64,000 nt of DNA from contig NZ_FXTH01000003.1 of assembly GCF_900182555.1 (NCBI RefSeq), positions 248,001 through 312,000 on the forward strand, in the 5' to 3' direction. Shown piece by piece: positions 37,801 to 45,742 of the stretch (its first letter is position 1; each line of letters begins with the position of its first letter). The stretch is from Fodinibius sediminis. GTDB lineage: Bacteria > Bacteroidota > Rhodothermia > Balneolales > Balneolaceae. A program made the translations under genes and the position numbers. The notes under the pieces were generated by a model. It searched no databases and was not told the origin of the DNA. It was given only the letters and a program-made list of their open reading frames with translations.

Positions 37801-37993
37801 CATGACCGCTTTTGGAGGGATGTTAAACGATGAAGAAGTGGCGGCCGTGCTGACGTATGTCCGCAACGCTTTTGGTAATGACGCCTCCCCTGTAACACCG
37901 GATAAAGTCAAGAAGATACGGGCTGCGGTTCAGGACAAGGAAGGCTTGTATACCCCCGCGGAGTTGCTTGAGGAACATCCTTTTGAGGATTAG
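34811..37993 (+). CDS. degenerate SGNH domain fused to haem-binding propeller, HEAT repeats and cytochrome c (propeller 3)
   Basis: A 1060-residue lipoprotein (lipobox L-A-G-C near residue 28). Residues 40-265 form an SGNH-like domain, but the nucleophile position reads G-N-N-L (Asn50) and the block V His is Gln (Asp244-G-S-Gln247), so esterase activity is probably lost. A linker leads to the propeller (M-A-P-G-Y-E-I-S-L-F, about 390-740) with D-T-D-G-D-D-K-A-D. HEAT-like helices follow (R-V-R-A-A-A-V-R-V-L), then a cytochrome c with C-G-T-C-H at 943-947 and V-P-M-T-A-F as probable Met ligand. The cytochrome differs in type from that of propellers 1 and 2. It lies 109 bases after SusD2. Envelope redox role inferred. 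Confidence 0.87.
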   Translation: MDYMKCSFARTVNALIGSLFVLALLAGCSGSEKPKLSVEKGSHIVLIGNNLGSRMMDFGHFETEMHLRYPDSLLYIRNMADPGNTPGFRPHAARNSPWAFPGAAKFQDELAAEPSSVGHYPTPDAWLTELKADIIIAFFGYSESFEGQEGLETYKSELEAFIDHTRKQEYNGQNPAKLVIVSPIAFENLSDSLDLPEGEEINKNLSLYTDGMKEIAEKKNVPFVNVYTPTKEWLENSDEALTIDGSQLNEKGYKQFARLLADNIFGDKEPEAEEHRKQVHNAVLEKNWMWENDYKIPNGVHAYGRRYKPYGPDNYPYEIAKIREMTAVRDTAIWKALDGEKMDLEAADARTKELPEVKTNYRADAYGHGNPEYLYGEEALEKFDMAPGYEISLFASEKQFNTLANPVQISFDNEGRLWVAVMPSYPHYKPGSDKPNDKILIYEDTDADGRADKQIVFADSLHLPVGFELATEGVYVSQGSDMVLLKDTDGDDKADQRKVVLSGFDDHDTHHAHSAYTADPSGAIYMGEGVFLHTNVETSYGTVRATNGGFYRYNPSRKRLERTAQISIPNPWGIAFDRWGQNFFAETSSPNVRWMMPSTIQSRYGEASPMTENLIEDEHMVRPTSGLEFVSSRHFPEEVQGDLLINNTIGFLGTKQHKVIDDGTGYTTEHRQDLVQSSDPNFRPVDSEFAPDGSLYLVDWHNKLIGHMQHNARDPLRDHSHGRIYRVTYPERPLVEPAEIAGAGIDQLLDNLKLPEYRSRYRTRRELRGRDANEVLNHIETWTQNLDDNDPQYEHHLLEALWVSWGLNKVDESLLRQLLKAEDHRVRAAAVRVLRYMGHQVADQQKLLVDAARDEHGRVRLEAIVAASWLSEEEGMPVLNEAKKHSLDKWMEEPFKAAVARVQGKAYRTEEEEEENKIETDLEGEARELFIKGKAIYEQDGFCGTCHQPDGKGASGFPPLEGSQWVTGQEELLTKIVLKGLQGPIEVGGEKYPGQVPMTAFGGMLNDEEVAAVLTYVRNAFGNDASPVTPDKVKKIRAAVQDKEGLYTPAELLEEHPFED

Positions 37994-38042
37994 AAATTGT
38001 CAATGCAGGGATGGAAAGCAATTTTAACAATAATCTGATAAC

Positions 38043-39479
38043 GTGCTGAGATACCTGCCCACACCAATGATTGTGCTGGCGTGTTTTGCCTTTTCGGCAT
38101 TCCCATTTGACGCAGGGGCAAAGTCACAGCCCCCCAACATTGTATTTATTTTTGCCGACGACCTTGGTTACCACGACGTAGGCATCTATGGTAACCATGA
38201 AGTTCGAACGCCCAATATCGATGCCCTTGCCAGGGAGGGCGTGATGTTTAGCCGGGCCTACAATATGGGGTCCTGGAGTCCGGCTGTTTGCATGCCCAGT
38301 CGTACCATGTTGAACACGGGACGCTATGTGTGGAAGGCCAAAGAGGCCTATGACGAAGGGTATGCAGAGATACAGGAGGAAGGCAATTTCTGGAGCCAGC
38401 AGCTCAGGCAGGCGGGGTATGAAACCTATTTCACCGGGAAGTGGCACGTTCCCGGACTGGATCCCAATAAATTGTTTGACCATGTGGTTCATGTCCGCCC
38501 GGGCATGCCGAAGCAGACCGAGGCCGGTTACGACCGTCCCAGGAAAGAAAAAAAAGATGAATGGAGTCCATATGATCCTGAATTCGGTGGTTTCTGGGAA
38601 GGAGGCACGCACTGGTCGGAAGTGCTCGCGCAGGATGCTGAGATGTTCATCGAGCATGCTCGTGAAAAGCAGAACCCGTTTTTTATGTACCTGGCATTCA
38701 ATGCAGCCCATGATCCGCGGCAGTCACCGAAAGCGTTTGTAGAATCCTATGACCCGGATGAGCTGGCCCTTCCGCAAAATTTTCTTCCCGAGTATCCCTA
38801 CAACGAAGCGATGGGTTCCGGCCGGAAACTGCGTGATGAGCGTCTTGCGCCTTTCCCCCGGACCGAGTATGCCGTCCGGGTACATCGACAGGAATATTAT
38901 GCGATTATATCACATATGGATGAACAGATCGGAAGGATCCTGGATCAGCTGAAGTCCGAAGGCAGGTATAATAACACCATTTTTGTTTTTACAGCTGATC
39001 ATGGCCTGGCTGTTGGACAGCACGGGCTAATGGGAAAGCAGAATATGTACGAGCATTCGTTGCGGGTTCCCCTTATCATAGCGGGACCGGGGATTCCGGA
39101 GGGTGAGAAGAGGACGACGCCCGTCTACCTGCAGGATGCAGTACCGACCACGATAGACTTTGCCGGCGGCCGGGTACCGGATTCGTATCAGTTTAGGTCT
39201 TTAGTTCCCCTGATTCGCGGAAAAGAAATACAGCTGCACCCCGCCATCTACGGAGCCTATATGGACAAGCAGCGTGCAGTCATCGAATGGCCGTATAAAT
39301 TGATTCTGTATCCCGAAATTTCCAAAATACGGTTGTATAATCTGGAGGAGGATCCCCTTGAAACCAACGATCTGGCCGGGCATGAGGATATGAAATCCAC
39401 CGTTCGGCGGCTCATCTATTGTCTTGAGGAGCTTCAGAAAAAAACGGGAGATGATTTAAATCTGAGCAGCTGGTCATAA
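38043..39479 (+). CDS. secreted sulfatase (S1 family), canonical C-M-P-S-R
   Basis: A 478-residue sulfatase with a signal peptide (M-I-V-L-A-C-F-A-F ... A-G-A-K). The GTG at 38043 is the chosen start; ATG at 38067 would also leave a usable signal. It has F-A-D-D-L-G-Y-H-D metal ligands, active-site Cys83 in C-M-P-S-R-T-M-L-N-T-G, G-K-W-H-V-P-G near residue 135, and T-A-D-H-G-L-A-V-G-Q-H near 318. The formylglycine motif is standard. It starts 49 bases after propeller 3 and precedes the ThuA-like gene. The substrate is presumably the sulfated glycan of this region. Confidence 0.93.
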   Translation: MLRYLPTPMIVLACFAFSAFPFDAGAKSQPPNIVFIFADDLGYHDVGIYGNHEVRTPNIDALAREGVMFSRAYNMGSWSPAVCMPSRTMLNTGRYVWKAKEAYDEGYAEIQEEGNFWSQQLRQAGYETYFTGKWHVPGLDPNKLFDHVVHVRPGMPKQTEAGYDRPRKEKKDEWSPYDPEFGGFWEGGTHWSEVLAQDAEMFIEHAREKQNPFFMYLAFNAAHDPRQSPKAFVESYDPDELALPQNFLPEYPYNEAMGSGRKLRDERLAPFPRTEYAVRVHRQEYYAIISHMDEQIGRILDQLKSEGRYNNTIFVFTADHGLAVGQHGLMGKQNMYEHSLRVPLIIAGPGIPEGEKRTTPVYLQDAVPTTIDFAGGRVPDSYQFRSLVPLIRGKEIQLHPAIYGAYMDKQRAVIEWPYKLILYPEISKIRLYNLEEDPLETNDLAGHEDMKSTVRRLIYCLEELQKKTGDDLNLSSWS

Positions 39480-39618
39480 GATCTTGAATAAAACCTAATA
39501 ATAGGCTATATCAAAGCATGCACCTGCTTTGCCTAGAAACGACAACAGGGGCTCATTGCCCAGAGAGACTAATGTGCGGTTCACAGGAAATGCTAATACA
39601 GAATAACAGATTACATCT

Positions 39619-40659
39619 ATGAAATGTAAAAAAGCCAGTGTCACAAGGGCTGCAGTATGCTGCGGTTTATTTTTTTTCTTTCTTTCAGTAAATATGGAAA
39701 CGGCCCTGGGACAGGAAGGTAAACAGTGGATCTCCTATGAACCGGGGACGGGGCCGGGCAACGGAAAGCATATTGTACTGGTCAGTGGAGATGAGGAGTA
39801 CCGGTCGGAGGAAGCCCTGCCGCTGCTGGCGAGCATTTTAGCCGAAAAACATGGCTTCAAGACAACCGTACTGTTTGCCATAAATCCCGAAACCGGTAAT
39901 GTTGATCCGGAATACCAGACGAATATCCCGGGCCTTGCACAGCTGCGTTCGGCAGACCTGATGGTGCTTTTTACGCGGTTCCGGGAGCTGCCGGATGAGC
40001 AAATGAAATACATCCATGAATATATTGCGGCCGGGAAGCCTGTTGTGGGGCTGCGTACGGCTACGCACGCGTTTAATTACAAGCGGAATACGGACAGTCC
40101 CTATGCCAAATACGATTTTAGAAGTGAAAAAGAGGGTTGGGAAGGCGGTTTCGGCCGCCAGATCCTGGGCGAGACGTGGATCGATCATCACGGTGTCCAC
40201 GGCGAAGAGGGAACAAGGGGGCTTATTGACGGCATTGAGGAGCGGAAGGAGCATCCCATCCTGCAAGGCGTGCACGATATATGGGGCCCCACGGACGTCT
40301 ACGGTGTTACGGAATTGGACGGAGATCCTGAGGTACTGGTTTGGGGACAGTCGACAGCGGGCTTGCGTCCCGAAGCCCCGCTGAATTGGGAGAAGTCGAT
40401 CATGCCGGTGGCCTGGACAAGAGAATACAGCAGTGCAAGCGGAAAAAGCGGCAGGGTGTTTGCTACGACCATGGGAGCCGCCGTCGATTTGAAAAGCGAG
40501 GGCCTGCGCCGGTTGCTGGTTAACGCTTGTTACTGGGCGGCAGGGATGGAAGATGAGATTCCTGACCAAAGCGATGTTTCGATAAACGGTGAGTATAATC
40601 CCACCATGTTTGGATTTGGTGACCACAGGAAAGGATTGGCCCCCTCCGATTTCAAATAG
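39619..40659 (+). CDS. secreted ThuA-like domain protein
   Basis: A 346-residue protein with a hydrophobic N-terminal signal (F-F-F-F-L-S-V-N) and a class-I glutamine-amidotransferase-like ThuA fold: H-I-V-L-V-S-G-D-E-E-Y-R-S-E-E-A-L near residue 50, L-M-V-L-F-T-R-F-R-E-L-P and P-V-V-G-L-R-T-A-T-H-A-F near 140, and G-R-V-F-A-T-T-M-G-A later. The exported version is common in Planctomycetota glycan loci. ThuA was linked to trehalose/3-keto-sugar use in rhizobia, which fits the oxidative genes around it. No catalytic residue can be proven from sequence. Confidence 0.8.
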   Translation: MKCKKASVTRAAVCCGLFFFFLSVNMETALGQEGKQWISYEPGTGPGNGKHIVLVSGDEEYRSEEALPLLASILAEKHGFKTTVLFAINPETGNVDPEYQTNIPGLAQLRSADLMVLFTRFRELPDEQMKYIHEYIAAGKPVVGLRTATHAFNYKRNTDSPYAKYDFRSEKEGWEGGFGRQILGETWIDHHGVHGEEGTRGLIDGIEERKEHPILQGVHDIWGPTDVYGVTELDGDPEVLVWGQSTAGLRPEAPLNWEKSIMPVAWTREYSSASGKSGRVFATTMGAAVDLKSEGLRRLLVNACYWAAGMEDEIPDQSDVSINGEYNPTMFGFGDHRKGLAPSDFK

Positions 40660-40728
40660 GTGATTATGACAGTGGGTAGGAATTGTTGGCAAGTTTAAGA
40701 TATCCTTAATCAAAAATAACAGAATACA

Positions 40729-41580
40729 ATGGCAAAAATTGGTTTTAACCTGCTGGCCTGGTCAGCAGTTGTTTCGGATGAGATGTTACCCATAGCGGAA
40801 CGGTTGAAGAATATTGGATATGATGGAATAGAATGTTTTCTGGCCCCGATAGAGAAGGAGGTTTACCGTAACTTCGGGAAAGAGGTGGCTGACCTGGGCC
40901 TGGATATGACCTGCGTGATGGTACTGGGACCGGAGGAAAACCCCATCAGTCCTTCTGCAGAAGTGCGGCAAAAAGGACTTGACCGCATCAAATGGGCTAT
41001 TGATCGGGCGGATGATATGAATGCCGGAGCATTATGCGGCCCTTTCCATTCTGCCTTTGCCACCTTTCATGACAAGGCTCCGGACGAGGATGAATACAAG
41101 CGCAGTGCCGAGGTTTTGGCAAAGGCGGGCGAGTATGCCGAGCAGGCCGGAATCCTGCTGGCCCCGGAGGCCATCAACCGCTTTGAATGTTACCTGTGCA
41201 ATACCATGGAACAGCTGGTCTACCTGGTGGAAAAGGTATCGCATCCCAGCGTGAAGGCACATTTTGATACCCATCACGCCAATATTGAGGAAAAGAATAT
41301 TGGAGACGCCATCCGCAGGGCGGCCCCGGTTCTTGGACACGTGCATATTAGTGAAAATGATCGCGGAACACCGGGTTCGGGCCATATTTCCTGGGACGAA
41401 ACCTTTGGTACCCTGGCTGAGATCGGCTATGACGGGTGGTTAACCATTGAGGCGTTCACCAGGGATGACCCCGATTTTGCAAACTCGATCAACGTATGGC
41501 GCGAATATTCAAAGCCGTGGGATGTGGCAGAGAATGGATATGCCCTGATTAAGGAAAAGTGCGAGGAGTTTGGGATATAA
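40729..41580 (+). CDS. sugar 3-epimerase-like TIM-barrel protein (D-tagatose/D-psicose 3-epimerase family)
   Basis: A 283-residue xylose-isomerase-like TIM barrel without a signal peptide, so cytoplasmic. The metal/acid-base set expected for ketose 3-epimerases is visible: Glu147 (P-E-A-I-N-R-F-E), Asp180 (F-D-T-H-H-A-N-I-E-E), His206 (V-H-I-S-E-N-D-R-G) and Glu241 (T-I-E-A-F). Spacing agrees with the Glu/Asp/His/Glu quartet of Pseudomonas tagatose 3-epimerase, as remembered. Members epimerise free ketoses; others act as hydratases in 3-keto-sugar pathways. It lies 69 bases after the ThuA-like gene. The true substrate is open. Confidence 0.85.
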   Translation: MAKIGFNLLAWSAVVSDEMLPIAERLKNIGYDGIECFLAPIEKEVYRNFGKEVADLGLDMTCVMVLGPEENPISPSAEVRQKGLDRIKWAIDRADDMNAGALCGPFHSAFATFHDKAPDEDEYKRSAEVLAKAGEYAEQAGILLAPEAINRFECYLCNTMEQLVYLVEKVSHPSVKAHFDTHHANIEEKNIGDAIRRAAPVLGHVHISENDRGTPGSGHISWDETFGTLAEIGYDGWLTIEAFTRDDPDFANSINVWREYSKPWDVAENGYALIKEKCEEFGI

Positions 41581-41614
41581 TTATTTCCAGGCACTGATAA
41601 AATATAACATTACA

Positions 41615-41634
41615 GCCCGGGGCGTTGCCCGGGC
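41615..41634 (+). repeat. GC-rich hairpin, type CCCGGGGCGTTG (copy 2)
   Basis: GCCCGGG (41615-41621) and CCCGGGC (41628-41634) form a perfect 7-bp stem with a 6-base loop. An A-run follows, so it is not a plus-strand terminator. It shares the CCCGGGGCGTTG core with 23634-23645. It may be an attenuator or mRNA-processing structure. Confidence 0.5.
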
Positions 41635-41661
41635 ACAAAAAATGAAGGATAACCCAGGCCA

Positions 41662-42096
41662 ATGAAATACACTGTTTATCTCTCTGTAATCATTGCATTA
41701 TGGTTTAACTATGCCCCCGGAATGTTTTCCGGGAAAGCGGATGAACCTGCAAAAGAAGAAAATATAACAGATACCGAACATATGGACCAAAAACGGTTGC
41801 GTCATGTCGTGCTGATTAAGTTCAAGGAAAATACCTCTGAGGAAGATATAGCCGAGGTGGAAGACGCTTTTTCTGCGCTGCCGGACAAAATTCCTGAAAT
41901 CAGGGATTATGAATGGGGCATAAATAACAGTCCGGAGGGACTGAATAAGGGGTTTACCCACTGCTTCCTGGTAACTTTTGCAAGCGAGGAGGACCGGGCC
42001 GTCTACCTTCCCCACCCCGACCATAAGGCCTTTGTAGAAGTGCTGGAGCCGCATCTTGCCGATGTTCTTGTGGTGGATTACTGGACCGGTAACTGA
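41662..42096 (+). CDS. secreted Dabb (stress-responsive A/B barrel) protein
   Basis: A 144-residue protein with an N-terminal hydrophobic segment (signal or anchor, residues 3-20) followed by a Dabb ferredoxin-like domain: R-H-V-V-L-I-K-F-K near residue 47, then the A-L-P-x-K-I-P-E-I helix, G-F-T-H-C-F-L-V-T-F and a final V-L-V-V-D-Y-W. Single Dabb domains dimerise; several act on small carbonyl compounds, but no fixed reaction belongs to the family. It lies 81 bases after the epimerase gene and before rhaM, inside the sugar operon. Confidence 0.8.
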   Translation: MKYTVYLSVIIALWFNYAPGMFSGKADEPAKEENITDTEHMDQKRLRHVVLIKFKENTSEEDIAEVEDAFSALPDKIPEIRDYEWGINNSPEGLNKGFTHCFLVTFASEEDRAVYLPHPDHKAFVEVLEPHLADVLVVDYWTGN

Positions 42097-42183
42097 AAAG
42101 CTGGTTTCCTTTCTGAAGGAAAATGGTCAGCAGAAACGCATAAAGAATTCCAGATAAGTATTAATTAAACAGAATAGAGCTCA

Positions 42184-42498
42184 ATGGAACGGCATGCCTT
42201 TAAAATGAAGCTTAAGCCCGGCTGTGAGCAGGAATACAAAAGACGCCATGATGAGATCTGGCCAGAGCTGGAACGGCTGCTTTCAGAAGCCGGTGTGCAC
42301 GACTATTCTATTTTCCTGGACGAGAAAAATCTTACGCTTTTTGCTGTCCAAAAACGCGAAGAGGGATACAGTGAAGAGGGGCTTGCCTCCCACCCGGTGG
42401 TAAAAAAATGGTGGGACTACATGCAGGATCTCATGGAAACACATCCCGATAATTCGCCGGTAGCCACCCCTTTGAAAGAGGTTTTCCATATGGATTGA
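42184..42498 (+). CDS. rhaM: L-rhamnose mutarotase
   Basis: A 104-residue cytoplasmic protein of normal RhaM length. It interconverts alpha- and beta-L-rhamnose ahead of the isomerase. The catalytic His22 ([10 protein letters not shown]), Tyr41 (H-D-Y-S-I-F) and the late tryptophan pair W76/W77 agree with the Escherichia coli enzyme. It starts 87 bases after the Dabb gene. Together with the GH106 gene downstream it marks the beginning of the rhamnose part of the region. Confidence 0.95.
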   Translation: MERHAFKMKLKPGCEQEYKRRHDEIWPELERLLSEAGVHDYSIFLDEKNLTLFAVQKREEGYSEEGLASHPVVKKWWDYMQDLMETHPDNSPVATPLKEVFHMD

Positions 42499-42859
42499 TT
42501 AGGGCTGCCGGGTCCTGTTTAAATGTTAAAAGGGAAGTCGGTGAATGGTGATCACAGCCCATGAAAATTTCCCTGTTTCATATCATAAGCCTGCCGGGAT
42601 TACTTATTTCACTTGAAAGTTCGGGGCAGCCGATCACAAACGATAAGGGCGATGAACAGGTACAGCATGGCAGTCGATGGTATCAATTGCAATTTCTCAT
42701 CCCAGCTTTCACATGGAGAAATATGCGGAGGCGGGCAACTCTTTAGGTTCTATTTCCACGACCTTCAAACCCGCTCCGCCCCAGATAGTCAAGCCGGATT
42801 TCAGCCTGGAATAGAATTTCAAGGATGCAAATATTTTAATTTTGAACAGAGGATCAGGG
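42499..42859. other. intergenic region between rhaM and GH106
   Basis: About 360 bases without a complete gene. It contains a short open stretch (42656-42814) that reads like a protein C-terminus, listed separately. No regulatory element of the AGTAGAT type is seen. Confidence 0.5.
42656..42814 (+). pseudogene. possible C-terminal remnant of an unidentified protein
   Basis: After stops upstream in the same frame, 52 codons read M-E-K-Y-A-E-A-G-N-S-L-G-S, then P-A-P-P-Q-I-V-K-P-D-F-S-L-E and a TAG. It looks like a natural protein tail and lacks a start, signal or body. I do not recognise the parent family. It may be chance. Confidence 0.3.
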
Positions 42860-45742
42860 ATGGGAAAGAAAATCAGACATATCGTCTTAATCACGGGAAT
42901 TTTGCTGTTGTATGTGATGGCTGGCTGTACGGAAGAAGACCTGCACGAGCCGCAATGGCCGGAAATAACCTCCGAAAACAAGCCGTGGACACGCTGGTGG
43001 TGGCATGGCAGCGCTGTGGACAAGAAGAACATCAGCCGGGAGCTGCAGCAGTTCAGGGATGCGGGCATCGGGGGTGTGGAAATAACCCCGATCTATGGCG
43101 TCGCCGGATATGAAGACCAGTTTATCGACTATTTATCCCCGGAGTGGATGGAGATGCTCGTTCATACTCTGCAGAAAGGAGACAGCCTCGGCATCGGTGT
43201 TGATATGGCAACAGGAACGGGCTGGCCTTTTGGGGGTCCCTGGATAGGAGCGGAGGAGGCTGCAAAATACATGACATACAAAACTTATAATCTTCAGGAG
43301 GGCGAACAGCTCCAAGAGCAGATAACCTATGTGCAGGAGCCTTTCGTGAGAGCCCTGGGCAACCGCATGGTTGATGTGGAAAGCGGCTCTGTCCTTGCTC
43401 CCGGTAAGGAGGTCGGCCTTGCCGATGTACAGCAACCTATTTCAGCCAACGACGATTTACAGTCGCTGGCACTCGAACAGGTGCGCTTTGAAGAATCGTT
43501 GCCGCTGGTTGCACTCATGGCCTATTCTGATGAAGGACAGACTGTTGACCTTACCGAACGGGTAGACCCGGAAGGGAGGCTGGAATGGACCGCACCGGCG
43601 GGGGAATGGGCACTATATGCCCTTTTTGAAGGAATACATGGAAAAATGGTTGAGCGGGCCGGTCCCGGGGGCGAGGGGCTGGCGATCGATCATTTTGATG
43701 AAAAAGCTCTTCGGAAGTATCTTCAAAAGTTCAATGAGGCATTTGAGGAGTATGATATTTCGGGACTTCGCAGTTTTTTTAATGATTCCTATGAAGTGGA
43801 TGATGCGCGTGGAGAAGCCAATTGGACAGCCCGTTTGCTGGAGGAATTTGAGGAGCGCCGGGGATACAGCCTGAAAGAGCAGCTGCCGGCCTTGCTGGGG
43901 CAGGTAGATCGCGAGAAAGGCCGCCGTGTATTAAGCGACTACCGGCAGACCCTTTCGGAGCTGCTGCTGGATAACTTTACGCGCCCGTGGGATCAGTGGG
44001 CTGCGGAGAAAGGAGCACTGATTCGCAACCAGGCTCACGGATCACCGGCCAATATTCTTGATCTTTATGCTGCAAGTGACATCCCTGAAACAGAGGGGAC
44101 TGATATTTTCCGGGCCAAGATGGCCTCTTCTGCTGCCAATGTAACGGGAAAAAAGCTCGTGGCATCAGAGTCTGCGACCTGGCTTAATGAGCATTTCACC
44201 TCTTCCCTTTCGGATGTCAAGGCAGCGGTCGACCGGTTCTTTCTCAGCGGTGTCAATCATATTTTTTATCATGGCACGGCCTACGCTCCCAAAAAGGAGC
44301 CCTGGCCGGGGTGGTTGTTTTATGCGGCCGTACACTTTAACCCGCGCAATCCGTTCTGGAAGCATTTTGGGGCGTTAAATGCGTATATTGCCCGTACACA
44401 GTCTTTTTTGCAGAGTGGTCGGTCCGACAATGGGGTGCTGCTTTACTATCCGATTCATGATCGCTGGTCGGAGGCCGGTCCGGGCTACCTGGAACATTTT
44501 GACGGGGGGATTGAGGAACAGTTTGAGGGCACGTCTTTTAAGGAAGCTGCAAAATTTATGCAGCGCCGCGGTTATGGCTTCGATTTTATTTCAGATCAAC
44601 AGGTCCGCATGGGCGAAACTTCCTACAAAACAATTCTTCTGCCCCGTAGCCAGTTTGTTCCGCTCGAGACATTGGAAAAAATCCGGGAACTGGCCAAGAA
44701 AGGGGCGACGATATTGTTTTATGAGGGACTTCCGAAAAAGGCGGCAGGGTTCGCCAACCTCGAGGAAAAAGAGAAAAGGTTCCAGGCGCTTTTGGATGAA
44801 TTCTCTTTTTCAGAACGTGAAGATTCTGGTGTGCGCACGGCGTCGCTCGGTAGCGGGAAGCTCCTCATGGGAAAGGATCTGGATCGGCTGCTGAAAACAG
44901 CCCGCCTGCGGCGCGAGGAGATGGTGGATCATGATCTTGAATTTCTACGTCGAAGCGATGGGGAAAGTCATACCTATTTCATCGCCAACCGGGGGGATGA
45001 AGCCATCCATGAATGGGTGCCGATCGGGGTACCGGCTGAATCCGCTGTCCTCTTTGATCCGATGAGCAGGGCCAAAGGGTTTGCAAAGATTCGGACTTCC
45101 GGTCAAAAAGGTCCGGAAGTCTATCTCCAGCTGGAAGCGGGAGAATCGGTCATACTCCGAACCGGTCAGCAGGAGTATGACCACGCTACCTACCCCTACC
45201 TCGGCGAGAAGGGCCGGTCCGTTGCCTTGAACGGCCGCTGGAAGGTGGAGTTTACAGAAGGCGGACCTGTTGTGCCCGGCTCCGTTGAGATTGATTCGCT
45301 TGTTTCATGGACGGATTTCGGTGGAGAGGCTGGAGCAGAATTTTCGGGTTCGGCGGTGTACCGGTATGCCCTCCCGGCTCCTGAAGCAGAAGCGGAGGGC
45401 TGGCTGCTCGATCTGGGTGAGGTAAAACACAGTGCCCGGGTAACACTCAACGGACAGGAACTGGGGACGCTCATCGGTCCGTCCTACCAGCTTTACATAA
45501 ACAGTGACCGTCTGGGACGCGATAACCGTCTTGAAATCGAAGTGGCCAACTTGATGGGCAACCGTATCGCCTTCCTGGAGCGTACGGGCAGTCGCTGGAA
45601 AAAATTCTATAATATTAATTTCTCTGCCTGGGAGGCTGCAAACCGTGATGAGCACGGCCTTTTTGATGCCTCCGGATGGAAACCTTCAGATTCCGGTCTT
45701 CTGGGACCTGTAACACTCACCCCTGTAGATCTTCTTGACTAG
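42860..45742 (+). CDS. GH106 alpha-L-rhamnosidase lipoprotein
   Basis: About 960 residues with a lipoprotein signal (L-L-Y-V-M-A-G-C). I chose ATG 42860; a TTG six codons earlier adds nothing. The opening P-W-T-R-W-W-W-H-G-S-A-V and G-I-G-G-V-E-I-T-P-I-Y, then D-M-A-T-G-T-G-W-P-F-G-G-P, are the GH106 signature. A C-terminal galactose-binding-like sandwich (W-L-L-D-L-G-E-V-K-H-S-A-R-V-T-L-N-G) follows. GH106 enzymes release terminal alpha-L-rhamnose by inversion, usually from rhamnogalacturonan or related glycans. It is the only clear glycoside hydrolase in this window and supplies rhamnose to the downstream pathway. Expected at the surface or in the periplasm. Confidence 0.93.
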   Translation: MGKKIRHIVLITGILLLYVMAGCTEEDLHEPQWPEITSENKPWTRWWWHGSAVDKKNISRELQQFRDAGIGGVEITPIYGVAGYEDQFIDYLSPEWMEMLVHTLQKGDSLGIGVDMATGTGWPFGGPWIGAEEAAKYMTYKTYNLQEGEQLQEQITYVQEPFVRALGNRMVDVESGSVLAPGKEVGLADVQQPISANDDLQSLALEQVRFEESLPLVALMAYSDEGQTVDLTERVDPEGRLEWTAPAGEWALYALFEGIHGKMVERAGPGGEGLAIDHFDEKALRKYLQKFNEAFEEYDISGLRSFFNDSYEVDDARGEANWTARLLEEFEERRGYSLKEQLPALLGQVDREKGRRVLSDYRQTLSELLLDNFTRPWDQWAAEKGALIRNQAHGSPANILDLYAASDIPETEGTDIFRAKMASSAANVTGKKLVASESATWLNEHFTSSLSDVKAAVDRFFLSGVNHIFYHGTAYAPKKEPWPGWLFYAAVHFNPRNPFWKHFGALNAYIARTQSFLQSGRSDNGVLLYYPIHDRWSEAGPGYLEHFDGGIEEQFEGTSFKEAAKFMQRRGYGFDFISDQQVRMGETSYKTILLPRSQFVPLETLEKIRELAKKGATILFYEGLPKKAAGFANLEEKEKRFQALLDEFSFSEREDSGVRTASLGSGKLLMGKDLDRLLKTARLRREEMVDHDLEFLRRSDGESHTYFIANRGDEAIHEWVPIGVPAESAVLFDPMSRAKGFAKIRTSGQKGPEVYLQLEAGESVILRTGQQEYDHATYPYLGEKGRSVALNGRWKVEFTEGGPVVPGSVEIDSLVSWTDFGGEAGAEFSGSAVYRYALPAPEAEAEGWLLDLGEVKHSARVTLNGQELGTLIGPSYQLYINSDRLGRDNRLEIEVANLMGNRIAFLERTGSRWKKFYNINFSAWEAANRDEHGLFDASGWKPSDSGLLGPVTLTPVDLLD

